64,000 nt of DNA from Sphaerotilus natans (GTDB lineage Bacteria > Pseudomonadota > Gammaproteobacteria > Burkholderiales > Burkholderiaceae_C): positions 1 to 64,000 of the forward strand of contig NZ_FTMZ01000006.1 of assembly GCF_900156335.1 (NCBI RefSeq), in the 5' to 3' direction. Below, piece after piece: positions 56,896-64,000 of this stretch (position 1 is the stretch's first letter; each line of letters opens with the position of its first letter). The notes beneath the pieces were generated by a model. That model made no database searches. It had not been told where the DNA came from and was given only the letters and a program-made list of their open reading frames with translations. The position numbers and the translations under genes were made by a program.

Positions 56896-57867
56896 TCACT
56901 CCGGCTCGATCCTGGCGGCGCGTACCACCCGGCCCCAGTGCTGGATCTCGTCGGCCAGCAGCTTCGCCTGCTCGGCAGGCTGGCTGGCACGGGCCTTGAC
57001 ACCCAGCTCGCGCAGCCGCTCGACCACCGCCGGCTGCGCCAGCGCCTGGGTGGCAGCAGCACGGAGGCGCTCGATCGCGGCCGCGGGCGTGCCTGCCGGC
57101 GCGGCCAGCGCGTTCCAGCTGTCGACGCTGTAGTCGGCCACGCCCTGCTCGATGACGGTGGGCACCTCGGGCAGGCTGGCGAAGCGCTGCGTGCCGGTCA
57201 CCGCCAGCAGCCGGATCGTGCCGGCCTTGAGCTGCGGCAGCAGCGGGCTGAGGATCTCGAAGGCGACATCGATCTCGCCGGTGCGCAGCGCGTTGATCAC
57301 CGCCGGCGAGCCCTTGTAGGGAACCACCAGCGCGTCGATGCCGGTGCGGGCCTTGAACAGCTCGGCGCTCAGGTGCTGGGTGCTGCCCACCGCGATCGTG
57401 CCGATGGTCAGCCGGCCCGGCTGGCTGCGGGCGTGGGCGAGCAGCTCCTTCAGCGTGCCCTGGCGCGAGTTCGCCGGCACCGCCAGCCCCAGCTCGAAGA
57501 AACCCAGCGTGGTGATCGGCAGCAGCTGACGCTGCACGTCGAAGGGCAGCTTGCGCACCAGATGCACGCTCACCGCGGTGGCGTTGCTCATCAGGAGCAG
57601 CGTGTGGCCGTCGGGCGGCGCGCCCAGCACCGCCTGGGTGGCGACGATGCCGCCCGCGCCGGGGCGGTTGTCGATCACCACCGGCTGGCCCAGCAGCGGC
57701 GCCATCGCCTGGCCGACGGTGCGCGCGGTGACATCGGCCACGCCGCCTGGGGCGAAGGGCAGGATCAGCGTGACCGGGCGCGAGGGAAAGTCGCTGGCGC
57801 GGGCGGCGGGGAGCCACGGCGCGAGCGCGCCGGCGGCCAGGATCTGGCGGCGGGAAAGGCGGTTCAA
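56896..57867 (-). CDS. Bug/TctC-family periplasmic solute-binding protein (5 of 5)
   Basis: A 323-residue Bug receptor. The best start is TTG at 57867 (NRLSRRQILAAGALAPWLPAARAS), which has GGAG 7 nt upstream and yields a twin-arginine signal; no ATG is well placed, and a GTG further upstream is the alternative. Mature motifs: RPVTLILPFAPGGVADVTARTVGQAM, VVIDNRPGAGGIVATQAVLGA, TIGTIAVGSTQHLSAELFKA and VVPYKGSPAVINALRTGEI. It is divergent from the amine dehydrogenase operon. Its ligand is unknown. Confidence 0.88.
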   Translation of the reverse strand: MNRLSRRQILAAGALAPWLPAARASDFPSRPVTLILPFAPGGVADVTARTVGQAMAPLLGQPVVIDNRPGAGGIVATQAVLGAPPDGHTLLLMSNATAVSVHLVRKLPFDVQRQLLPITTLGFFELGLAVPANSRQGTLKELLAHARSQPGRLTIGTIAVGSTQHLSAELFKARTGIDALVVPYKGSPAVINALRTGEIDVAFEILSPLLPQLKAGTIRLLAVTGTQRFASLPEVPTVIEQGVADYSVDSWNALAAPAGTPAAAIERLRAAATQALAQPAVVERLRELGVKARASQPAEQAKLLADEIQHWGRVVRAARIEPE

Positions 57868-58011
57868 GGTCTGTCTCCGAAGAAGGAATGTTCTGTGCGG
57901 ATCGATTGTCACCAGCCGCAGCCGGGCAGGCCAGCCGCGCCGCGCACTGTCAGCTATCGCATTCCGGCATGACCGGGCCGATCGCTCTGCGGGATCTCCC
58001 CGGGGCCTGTC

Positions 58012-58031
58012 CATCGCGAATCCTCGCGATG
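58012..58031. promoter_or_regulatory. 20-bp palindromic operator upstream of aauB
   Basis: CATCGCGA-ATCC-TCGCGATG, perfect 8-bp arms with a 4-nt spacer, 109 bp before the aauB ATG. Fifteen bases of it (58017-58031) recur exactly upstream of the aldehyde dehydrogenase gene at 62821-62835, where the left arm is degenerate. The LuxR-type regulator encoded in between is the natural candidate to bind both. Confidence 0.65.
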
Positions 58032-58139
58032 TCGCAGGCCAGCACCCGCGCCGGCGCTTGCAAGAACGGGATAACGCGCCGGGCAGGCGCTCCCTAGCAT
58101 CGACCTCGTCGGGCTGCAAGCCTGCCCAGGAGATGATTC

Positions 58140-59321
58140 ATGACCCTCGTCAGACCCCTCGCAAGAAGTCCGGTCGCCGCGCGCGCCGGCCAGGTGGCAG
58201 CCGCCGCGCTGCTGGCCTGCACCGGCCTGGCCCAGGCCGAGCTGCCGGTCGAGCAGCTGCGCACCGAGCCGCTCGCGCCGGCCACGGCCGAGCGCATCTA
58301 CCTGACCGATCCGGTCATGCCGCACCTGGTCGACGGCCGGGTGCTGGTGATCGACGGCCAGAAGATGAAGAAGCTGGCGGTGATCGGCTCGGGCTTCTCG
58401 GGCCTGACCGCGCTCTCGCCCGACCGCCAGTGGCTGTATGTGGCCACGACCTACCACAGCCGGCTGCAGCGCGGCGAGCGCACCGACGTGGTCGAGGTCT
58501 ACCGCACCGATGACCTGAGCTTCTCGCACGAGATCGTCATCCCGCCGAAGCATGTGCAGGGCTTGATGATCAGGGCGCTGATGCAGCCCAGCGCCGACGG
58601 CCGCTTCCTGCTGATCCAGAACGCCACGCCCGCGACCTCGGTCACGGTGCTGGACACCCAGACGCGCCAGGTGACGGCGGAGATCGCCAATCCGGGCTGC
58701 TGGGGCGCCATTCCATGGCCGACGGCCAGCCTGCGCTTCTCCAGCATCTGCGGCGACGGCACGGTGCAGACCTTCGACCTGGACGCAGCCGGCGCCAGCG
58801 CGGGGTCGAGCCGCAGCGTGCGCTTCTTCGACCCGGACAAGGACCCGGTCTTCATGCACTACAGCCTGAGCGGCAGCACCATGACGATGCTGAGCTTCCA
58901 CGGCACGGTGCACCGCATCACGCTCGACGGAAACGCGCCCAGCTTCGCGCCGACCTGGAACTTCGTGTCCGACGCCGACCGCAAGCAGGGCTGGCGGCCG
59001 GGCGGCTTCCAGCTCTTCGAGGTGGTCGGCGAGCGGCTGGTCGTGGGCATGCACGCCAAGGGCTTCGAGGGCACGCACAAGAACCCGGCCGAGCAGCTCT
59101 GGACGGTCGATCTGGCCGCGAAGCAGCGCGTGGCGCGCACGCCGGGCTTCGGCACGCTGTCGATGACCCGCACCCGCGAGGCCGCGCCGAAGCTGGTGCT
59201 GCTCAGCGGCCTGGACAACACGCTGCGGGTGCTCGATCCGGCCCGTCCGGCCTCGATGCGCAAGCCGCTGAAGGCCTCCGAGCCGATGGGCGAGACGCCG
59301 GTCTACCTGGAGACGCACTGA
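58140..59321 (+). CDS. aauB: Aromatic amine (aralkylamine) dehydrogenase heavy chain
   Basis: A 393-residue beta-propeller subunit of the tryptophan tryptophylquinone enzyme that oxidatively deaminates amines such as tryptamine, tyramine and phenethylamine in the periplasm. A signal peptide (AARAGQVAAAALLACTGLAQA) is followed by propeller repeats such as VLVIDGQKMKKLAVIGSGFSGLTALSPDRQWLYVATTYHSR, SADGRFLLIQNATPATSVTVLD and PGGFQLFEVVGERLVVGMHAKGFEG. AGGAGA at 58128-58133 precedes the ATG. Gene order B-E-D-A matches the Alcaligenes faecalis aau cluster. Aromatic rather than methylamine specificity is judged from the light-chain numbering and the context. Confidence 0.9.
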   Translation: MTLVRPLARSPVAARAGQVAAAALLACTGLAQAELPVEQLRTEPLAPATAERIYLTDPVMPHLVDGRVLVIDGQKMKKLAVIGSGFSGLTALSPDRQWLYVATTYHSRLQRGERTDVVEVYRTDDLSFSHEIVIPPKHVQGLMIRALMQPSADGRFLLIQNATPATSVTVLDTQTRQVTAEIANPGCWGAIPWPTASLRFSSICGDGTVQTFDLDAAGASAGSSRSVRFFDPDKDPVFMHYSLSGSTMTMLSFHGTVHRITLDGNAPSFAPTWNFVSDADRKQGWRPGGFQLFEVVGERLVVGMHAKGFEGTHKNPAEQLWTVDLAAKQRVARTPGFGTLSMTRTREAAPKLVLLSGLDNTLRVLDPARPASMRKPLKASEPMGETPVYLETH

Positions 59322-59322
59322 G

Positions 59323-59880
59323 ATGGGCGCAGACCTTCTTCCTGCGCTCGACCCGGTGATCGGCCACACCGCGGCGGCCAGCGTCGGCGCGCTGCTGCTG
59401 ACCGGCGCGCTGGCCAAGCTGCGTGACGTGGCGCTGTTTCGCGCCACGCTCGACAACTACCGGCTGCTGCCCGATGCGGCGCTGGGCGCCGCCACCATCG
59501 CGCTGCCGCTGGCCGAGCTGGCCGCCGGCGCGCTGATCCTGCCCGCCGCCAGCCGCGCGGCCGGCGCGCTGCTGGCCCTGGCGCTGCTCGCGCTGGTGAC
59601 CGGCGCGGTGGCCTGGCGGCTGACGCGCGGCGGCGGCCCGATCGACTGCGGCTGCGGCGGCAGCACCGAGGTGCCGCTCTCCGGCGGCCTGATCGCCCGC
59701 AACGCGGTGCTGATGCTGCTGACGCTGCTGGCCGCGCTGCCGGCGATGGATCGCCCCACCGTCTGGCTCGATGCGCTGGCCACCGTGCTGGCGACGCTGT
59801 TCTTCCTGGGCCTGTACCAGACCGCCAACCTCTGGCTGGCCCACCACCCCAAGCTGCTCGAACTGAGGAACGCCCCATGA
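59323..59880 (+). CDS. mauE: MauE-type integral membrane protein for amine dehydrogenase maturation
   Basis: A 185-residue membrane protein with four or five hydrophobic helices (TAAASVGALLLTGALAKL, AATIALPLAELAAGALILPA, LLALALLALVTGAVAWRL, LATLFFLGLYQTANLWLA). A DCGCGG motif between helices has two cysteines, as expected for a DsbB/VKOR-like partner in light-chain disulfide formation. It starts 1 nt after aauB and overlaps mauD as ATGA. Known mau and aau systems need it for a stable light chain. Confidence 0.9.
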   Translation: MGADLLPALDPVIGHTAAASVGALLLTGALAKLRDVALFRATLDNYRLLPDAALGAATIALPLAELAAGALILPAASRAAGALLALALLALVTGAVAWRLTRGGGPIDCGCGGSTEVPLSGGLIARNAVLMLLTLLAALPAMDRPTVWLDALATVLATLFFLGLYQTANLWLAHHPKLLELRNAP

Positions 59881-60482
59881 CCGACGCCCTCGTCATTTCC
59901 AACATCGTCCTGTGGGTAGCCGTGCTGGCCCTGCTGGTGGCGGTGATCGCCCTGTCGCGCCAGATCGGCATCCTGTACGAGCGCATCGCGCCGATGGGCG
60001 CGCTGATGATGGACACCGGCCCGAAGGTCGGCGAGGCCGCGCCGGTCTTCGACCTGCCCAGCCTGGGCGGCGGCCACGTCGCGGTCGGCGCGCCGGCCGC
60101 GCGGGCCACGCTGCTGTTCTTCCTGTCGCCGACCTGCCCGGTGTGCAAGAAGCTGCTGCCGGTGCTGCAGTCCATCCACGCCGCCGAGTCGCGCACGCTG
60201 GATCTCGTCTTCGCCTCCGACGGCGAGATGCCCGAGCATGCCGAGTTCCGCCAGCGCGCCGGCCTGGGCGCCTTCCCCTATGTGCTCTCGGCCGAGCTGG
60301 GCATGAGCTGGCGCATCAGCAAGCTGCCCTACGCGGTGCTGATCGACGAGCGCGGCATCGTGCGCGGCAAGGGCCTGGTCAATTCCCGCGAACAGATCGA
60401 GAGCCTGCTGACCGCCCGTGACCTGGGCCTGGTCTCGGTGCAGGACTACATGGACCGCAAGATCGCCAAGGAGATCGCATGA
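59877..60482 (+). CDS. mauD: MauD-type thioredoxin-fold protein for amine dehydrogenase maturation
   Basis: A 201-residue membrane-anchored thioredoxin-like protein. One N-terminal helix (ISNIVLWVAVLALLVAVIALSRQIGILYERIAPMG) is followed by the AhpC/TSA-like domain with LFFLSPTCPVCKKLLPVLQ holding the CPVC redox pair, and KLPYAVLIDERGIVRGKGL. It is thought to shuffle the many disulfides of the light chain. ATGA overlaps bind it to mauE and aauA, so dosage of the four proteins is coupled. Confidence 0.92.
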   Translation: MTDALVISNIVLWVAVLALLVAVIALSRQIGILYERIAPMGALMMDTGPKVGEAAPVFDLPSLGGGHVAVGAPAARATLLFFLSPTCPVCKKLLPVLQSIHAAESRTLDLVFASDGEMPEHAEFRQRAGLGAFPYVLSAELGMSWRISKLPYAVLIDERGIVRGKGLVNSREQIESLLTARDLGLVSVQDYMDRKIAKEIA

Positions 60483-61024
60483 CATCGCTCTGGAACTGGC
60501 TGGACCGCGCCGCCGAGCGCCGCGCCCGCCGCCTCGCTCAGACCACCTCGCGCCGCAGCGTGCTCGTCGGCGTCGGCCGGGCGCTGGTCGCCTCGGCCTT
60601 CACGCTGCCGGTGCTGCCCTTCGATCGCACCGGCCAGGCGCTGGCCGCCGGCGCCCACGGCGCTGGCGCCAAGAAGAAGGGCCCGCCCACCGACACCGAC
60701 TGCGACTACTGGCGCTACTGCTCGGTCGACGGCTTCCTGTGCTCGTGCTGCGGCGGCTCGGCCACCAGCTGCCCGCCCGGCAGCACCGCCTCCAAGGTGG
60801 CCTGGGTCGGCACCTGCCTGAACCCGGCCGACGGCAAGAACTACCTCGTCAGCTACACCGACTGCTGCGGCCGCACGCCCTGCGGCTCGTGCTTCTGCAA
60901 CACCAACCACGGCGACCGCCCCGGCTACCGCCTGGGCGTGCACAACGACGTGAACTGGTGCATGGCCAACGACAGCTCGGTCTATCACTGCACCGTCTCC
61001 GTCATCGTCGGGGTGGCGGACTGA
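60479..61024 (+). CDS. aauA: Aromatic amine dehydrogenase light chain (TTQ subunit)
   Basis: A 181-residue precursor of the catalytic subunit. It has a long Tat leader (about 1-60) with TTSRRSVLVGVGRAL. The cofactor tryptophylquinone is made from two Trp: Trp109 (SKVAWVGTC) and Trp160 (HNDVNWCMAN) fall exactly at the numbers reported for the Alcaligenes faecalis aromatic enzyme, as do catalytic Asp128 (SYTDCC) and Thr172. The mature part has 14 Cys, most presumably in disulfides. It overlaps mauD and the next gene by 4 and 1 nt. No mauG-like di-heme gene, used to finish TTQ in methylamine dehydrogenase, is present. Confidence 0.95.
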   Translation: MTSLWNWLDRAAERRARRLAQTTSRRSVLVGVGRALVASAFTLPVLPFDRTGQALAAGAHGAGAKKKGPPTDTDCDYWRYCSVDGFLCSCCGGSATSCPPGSTASKVAWVGTCLNPADGKNYLVSYTDCCGRTPCGSCFCNTNHGDRPGYRLGVHNDVNWCMANDSSVYHCTVSVIVGVAD

Positions 61025-61512
61025 TGCGGGCGCGCGCTTTCCCTTGCGGATCCGGGCGCGCGCTGGCGGGCGCCGTGCTGGCCGCCGTGCTGGCCGGGCC
61101 CGTCGCGGCACAGACCGCCACGCCGGCCGCACGCGGCGCCGAGATCTTCGCCAGCGTCTGCTTCGCCTGCCACGGCGCGCAGGGCCAGGGCACCGCCGGC
61201 ATCGCGCCGGCGCTGGCCGGGCCGCTCTCGCCGGCGCTGGCGCGCCCCGAAGGGCGTGGCTACGTGCTGCGGGTGCTGCTGCACGGCCTGAGCGGGCGCA
61301 TCGTCTCGCAGGGCCAGACCTTCGTCGGTGCGATGCCCTCGCAGGCGGCGCTCTCCGATGCCGATCTGGTCGCCCTCGGCACCCATCTGACCGCGCTCAA
61401 CGGCCAGACGGGCGCGCCCTTCGATGCCGCCGAGGTCGCCACGGCCCGGGCCGAATCGCCCGCCCCCTCGCACAAGGCGCTGCGCGAGCTGCGCGCCCGG
61501 GTGATGCCATGA
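61024..61512 (+). CDS. Monoheme cytochrome c of the aau operon (first)
   Basis: A 162-residue secreted c-type cytochrome with signal ALAGAVLAAVLAGPVAAQT and one heme motif CFACH near residue 47, followed by GAQGQGTAGIAPALAGPLSPAL. A Met in VGAMPSQAALSDADLVALGTHL is the probable sixth ligand. It may take electrons from the dehydrogenase (directly or after a blue copper protein) or form a two-subunit cytochrome with its neighbour. Its start overlaps the aauA stop (TGATG). Confidence 0.88.
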   Translation: MRARAFPCGSGRALAGAVLAAVLAGPVAAQTATPAARGAEIFASVCFACHGAQGQGTAGIAPALAGPLSPALARPEGRGYVLRVLLHGLSGRIVSQGQTFVGAMPSQAALSDADLVALGTHLTALNGQTGAPFDAAEVATARAESPAPSHKALRELRARVMP

Positions 61513-61940
61513 AGCGGATGCTGCTGTGCTGCATGGCGCTGGTGCTGGCGGCCTCGGCCCGCGCCGGCTCGCCCGAGGCGCAGACGCGCCTGCAGTACCT
61601 GCAGCACTGCATGGGCTGCCATCTGGAGGATGGCAGCGGCGCGCCCGAGCGCGGCGTACCCTCGATGCGCGGCCAGCTCGGGCGCTTCCTGTCGGTGCCC
61701 GGCGGGCGCGAGTTCATCGTCCAGGTGCCGGGCGTGATGAACTCCGGCCTGTCGGACGCCGACATCGCCCGGCTGATGAACTGGCTGCTGCCGCGCCTCT
61801 CGGCCGAGACGCTGCCCGCCGGCACCGCGCCCTACACCGAGGCGGAGATCGCCCGGCTGCGCACCACCCGGCCGCTGGACGTGCCGGCGGCGCGCCAGGC
61901 GCTGGTCGATCTGCTGCAAACCCGGGCTGCGGCGCGCTGA
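61509..61940 (+). CDS. Monoheme cytochrome c of the aau operon (second)
   Basis: A 143-residue secreted cytochrome c. The signal MKRMLLCCMALVLAASARAG is followed by TRLQYLQHCMGCHLEDGSGAPERGVPSM with heme motif CMGCH. A Met in VPGVMNSGLSDADIARLMNWLL is a plausible axial ligand. Its ATG overlaps the previous stop as ATGA. Small cytochromes in this position were reported in the Alcaligenes aau cluster; their place in electron transfer is not settled. Confidence 0.87.
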   Translation: MKRMLLCCMALVLAASARAGSPEAQTRLQYLQHCMGCHLEDGSGAPERGVPSMRGQLGRFLSVPGGREFIVQVPGVMNSGLSDADIARLMNWLLPRLSAETLPAGTAPYTEAEIARLRTTRPLDVPAARQALVDLLQTRAAAR

Positions 61941-61962
61941 CACCCGCCCCTACACTGCGGGC

Positions 61963-62820
61963 ATGATGTGCGCCGCCCCTGCCCCCGACGCTGCCGCCGA
62001 CCTCGGAGCGGAGCTGCTGCGCCTGCAGCGGCTCTGGCGCGAGCGGCTGCTGGGCGGGGCGGGCGCGACCCGCTGGCGGCCCGGCCGCGAGATCGCCGCC
62101 GAGCTGCTGCTGCACCTCGACGACGAAGCCGCCTGCTGGCATCTGGCCGCCGACTGGCTGCGCGATCTGCTCGATGCCGACCGGGTCGATGCCGGTCCGG
62201 GCGGCTTCATCGATGCCGCGGGCAGCGCGCGCGGCTATCTGCCCCAGGCCGAGGTCCAGCGTGAGCCAGGACTGCTGCCGACGGTGATGGGGCTGCGCTT
62301 CGATGCCGCCGATCCCGGCCTGCAGGCGGTCTGGCGCTGCCCGGGCAGCCTGCCCATGCGCGAAGTCGCCCAGGAACGCACGATGAGCGCAGCGCTGCGC
62401 GAGCGCATGCTGGCGCAGGGCACACGCGCCAAGCTCGCGCTGCCGCTGCGCGCGGGCACGCAGGCGATAGGCCTGCTGTGCGCCGACTGGCGCCAGCCCG
62501 ATCCGCGCTGGAGCGACAGCACCTGCCAGCAGCTCGGCGACTGGGCCGCGCAGGCGCTGGGCCCGCTGCTGGCCGAGGCGCGGCGCCTGGCCCGCCATCC
62601 CGTCGATGCGGAGCATCCGGCGCTGCCGGTGCTGACGCCCGCCGAGCTGCGGGTGGCGCGGCTGGTCGCACGCGGGCTGAGCTACAAGGAAATCGCCCGC
62701 CAGCTTGACCGCTCGGTGGCGACGATCGACCACCAGACCCGCCGGCTGCGCGAGAAGTTCGGCGTGCATTCCAACGCGCGGCTGATGCCGCTGCTGGATC
62801 GGGCCGGGTTTTCCCGCTGA
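61963..62820 (+). CDS. LuxR-family regulator, likely of the amine dehydrogenase and aldehyde dehydrogenase genes
   Basis: A 285-residue regulator. The N-terminal part is a GAF-like sensor (AACWHLAADWLRDLLDADRVDAGPGGFIDAAG, RAKLALPLRAGTQAIGLLCADWRQPD). The C-terminal helix-turn-helix is LTPAELRVARLVARGLSYKEIARQLDRSVATIDHQTRRLREKFGVHS. A second ATG follows at 61966. It lies 22 nt after the cytochrome genes on the same strand. A palindrome-derived site begins at its stop codon and is shared with the aauB promoter, so it probably regulates both. The signal is unknown; an amine or its aldehyde would make sense. Confidence 0.85.
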   Translation: MMCAAPAPDAAADLGAELLRLQRLWRERLLGGAGATRWRPGREIAAELLLHLDDEAACWHLAADWLRDLLDADRVDAGPGGFIDAAGSARGYLPQAEVQREPGLLPTVMGLRFDAADPGLQAVWRCPGSLPMREVAQERTMSAALRERMLAQGTRAKLALPLRAGTQAIGLLCADWRQPDPRWSDSTCQQLGDWAAQALGPLLAEARRLARHPVDAEHPALPVLTPAELRVARLVARGLSYKEIARQLDRSVATIDHQTRRLREKFGVHSNARLMPLLDRAGFSR

Positions 62821-62835
62821 CGAATCCTCGCGATG
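62816..62835. promoter_or_regulatory. Second copy of the aauB operator half, upstream of the aldehyde dehydrogenase gene
   Basis: CGAATCCTCGCGATG at 62821-62835 is identical to 58017-58031. The right arm TCGCGATG and the ATCC spacer are intact; the left arm (62816-62823) keeps only 4 of 8 bases. It begins at the luxR stop codon and lies 67 bp before the aldehyde dehydrogenase ATG. Confidence 0.6.
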
Positions 62836-62901
62836 GTCGCGCGGGGTGTGCGCTCCGACACTGCCGGCGATCCCGAACGACATCGCCGCAGGAGACTCCC
62901 G

Positions 62902-64000
62902 ATGAGCACGCCCCCCCTGACCCGCCCGCCCCGCCAGATCGCCCCGACCCTGGCCAACCTCGTCGCCGGCCAGCCGGTCCACAGCCCCGAGACCTTCGCC
63001 TCCATCTCGCCCTCGACCGGGGAGGTGCTGGCGCAGGTGCCCGTTAGCACGCCCGAGCAGATCGATGCGGCGGTGGCGGCAGCCCGCGCGGCGCAGCCGG
63101 CCTGGGCGGCGCTGCCGGACGCCGAGCGGGCCGCGGTGCTGAACCGCGTCGCCGACCTGCTGAAGGAACATGCGGCGCTGCTGGCCGACTGGATCGCCCG
63201 CGAGCAGGGCAAGCCGCTGGGCGGCGTCGGCCCCGACCAGGTGCCGGGCGCGCGCTTCGAGGTCTGGGCCTGCGAGGGCTGGACCCGCGCCACCGCCGCG
63301 CTCTCGCTCGGCACCGAGGTGGTGTTCGAGGACGAGACGCGCCGCGACGAGCTGCAGCGCCTGCCCCACGGCGTCATCGCCGCGATCGCGCCGTGGAACT
63401 GGCCGCTGATGATCGCCATCTGGCAGATCGTGCCGGCGCTGCGCACCGGCAACACCGTCGTCATCAAGCCCTCGGAATACACGCCGGCGGGCACGCTGGA
63501 GATGGTGCGGCTGATCTCGGCGGCGCTGCCGCCGGGCGTGCTCAACACCGTCAGCGGCGCCGGCCCCGTCGGCGCGCGCCTGGCCGCGCATCCGCAGGTC
63601 GACAAGGTGCTGTTCACCGGCTCGGGCCCGACCGGCGAGCGCATCGCCGCCCAGGCCGCCACGCGGCTGATGCCCGTCACGCTGGAGCTGGGCGGCAACG
63701 ACGCCGCCATCGTGCTGCCCGACGCCGACCCGGACACGATCGCGCCCGGCCTGTTCTGGGGCGCCTTCCTGAACATGGGCCAGACCTGCGCCTGCATCAA
63801 GCGGCTCTACGTGCCCGATTCCCTGCATGACGCGCTCGTCGAGCGGCTGCGCGCGCTGGCCGAGGCGCTGCCGATGGGCGACCCGCTGGCCGAGGGCACC
63901 GCGATGGGCCCGGTGCAGAACCGCATGCAGCTCGACAAGATCGGCCGGCTGCTGCGGCTGGCGCGCGAGGCCGGCGCCACGGTGGTCTGCGGCGGCGAGC
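62902..64000 (+). CDS. NAD(P)-dependent aldehyde dehydrogenase (C-terminus beyond window)
   Basis: Open from the ATG at 62902 (GGAG upstream) to the window edge, 366 codons, so the C-terminal fifth is missing. Motifs: cofactor-binding IAPWNWPLMIAIWQIVPALRTGNTVVIKPSEYTP, VLFTGSGPTGERIAAQ, general base VTLELGGNDAAIVLPDAD and catalytic Cys in NMGQTCACIKRLYVP. It belongs to the broad class that oxidises aliphatic and arylacetaldehydes. Behind the amine dehydrogenase genes, and sharing an operator with them, it would be the enzyme that oxidises the aldehyde products, for example indole-3-acetaldehyde to indole-3-acetate; that substrate is inferred. Confidence 0.9.
   Translation, partial: MSTPPLTRPPRQIAPTLANLVAGQPVHSPETFASISPSTGEVLAQVPVSTPEQIDAAVAAARAAQPAWAALPDAERAAVLNRVADLLKEHAALLADWIAREQGKPLGGVGPDQVPGARFEVWACEGWTRATAALSLGTEVVFEDETRRDELQRLPHGVIAAIAPWNWPLMIAIWQIVPALRTGNTVVIKPSEYTPAGTLEMVRLISAALPPGVLNTVSGAGPVGARLAAHPQVDKVLFTGSGPTGERIAAQAATRLMPVTLELGGNDAAIVLPDADPDTIAPGLFWGAFLNMGQTCACIKRLYVPDSLHDALVERLRALAEALPMGDPLAEGTAMGPVQNRMQLDKIGRLLRLAREAGATVVCGGE

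Overview
The window is 64 kb of very GC-rich, tightly packed chromosomal DNA. Operons overlap by 1-4 nt, five stand-alone Bug/TctC periplasmic binding proteins are scattered through it, and it carries a monomeric isocitrate dehydrogenase, a 4,5-cleavage protocatechuate operon and dmp-type meta-cleavage genes. Together these point to a betaproteobacterium of the order Burkholderiales (Comamonadaceae/Sphaerotilaceae-like). No tRNA, rRNA, CRISPR array, transposase or phage gene was seen. Most of the window is a catabolic region for plant- and protein-derived aromatics, broken up by glycerol, housekeeping and heme-uptake blocks.

Layout. 1-0.6 kb: end of an unidentified gene, then aroQ. 0.65-5.9 kb (minus): protocatechuate 4,5-cleavage operon pmdF - Bug SBP - pmdD - pmdA - pmdB - pmdC, closed by a hairpin terminator. 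6.2-9.9 kb (plus): monomeric NADP isocitrate dehydrogenase and an FAD/NAD(P) oxidoreductase. 9.9-11.2 kb: a GT1-type glycosyltransferase. 11.3-15.2 kb: glycerol genes glpK and glpR (minus) divergent from glpD (plus, TTG start). 15.3-23.8 kb: catechol meta-cleavage regulon, with dmpE-H-F-G - Bug SBP - dmpI on the minus strand, a LysR regulator, and dmpB-dmpC on the plus strand. 23.9-32.9 kb (minus): MarR regulator, Bug SBP, M20 peptidase, LysR, and a Liv-type ABC transporter whose permease LivM and ATPase LivG are one fused polypeptide. 33.2-43.9 kb (plus): an iac-type indole-3-acetic acid (auxin) catabolic operon iacA-B-I-C-D-E-F-G, then a Bug SBP, a ketopantoate-reductase-family protein, a class II aldolase-family protein and an IacH-like amidase. 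43.9-49.4 kb: a UvrD-type helicase, DbpA and an S9 peptidase. 49.4-55.5 kb (minus): heme uptake hmuR-S-T-U-V with a Fur-box-like site. 55.9-57.9 kb: an AraC regulator and the fifth Bug SBP. 58.1-64 kb (plus): aromatic amine dehydrogenase genes aauB-mauE-mauD-aauA, two cytochromes c, a LuxR regulator and a truncated aldehyde dehydrogenase.

How the genes fit together. Aromatic amine dehydrogenase could oxidise tryptamine to indole-3-acetaldehyde, the aldehyde dehydrogenase could give indole-3-acetate, the iac operon is of the type that converts indole-3-acetate to catechol, and the dmp genes take catechol to pyruvate and acetyl-CoA. The meta-cleavage set has only the dehydrogenase/decarboxylase branch (no dmpD hydrolase), which suits unsubstituted catechol. 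That this is one functional route is inference; the single steps rest on family assignment.

Regulatory structure worth attention: (i) the dmpE and dmpB promoters share a 46-bp LysR-type layout (ATAC-N7-GTAT, 17 nt, an identical 14-mer, then a -10 at the same distance); (ii) a 20-bp palindrome upstream of aauB has one half and its spacer repeated upstream of the aldehyde dehydrogenase, immediately after the LuxR regulator gene.
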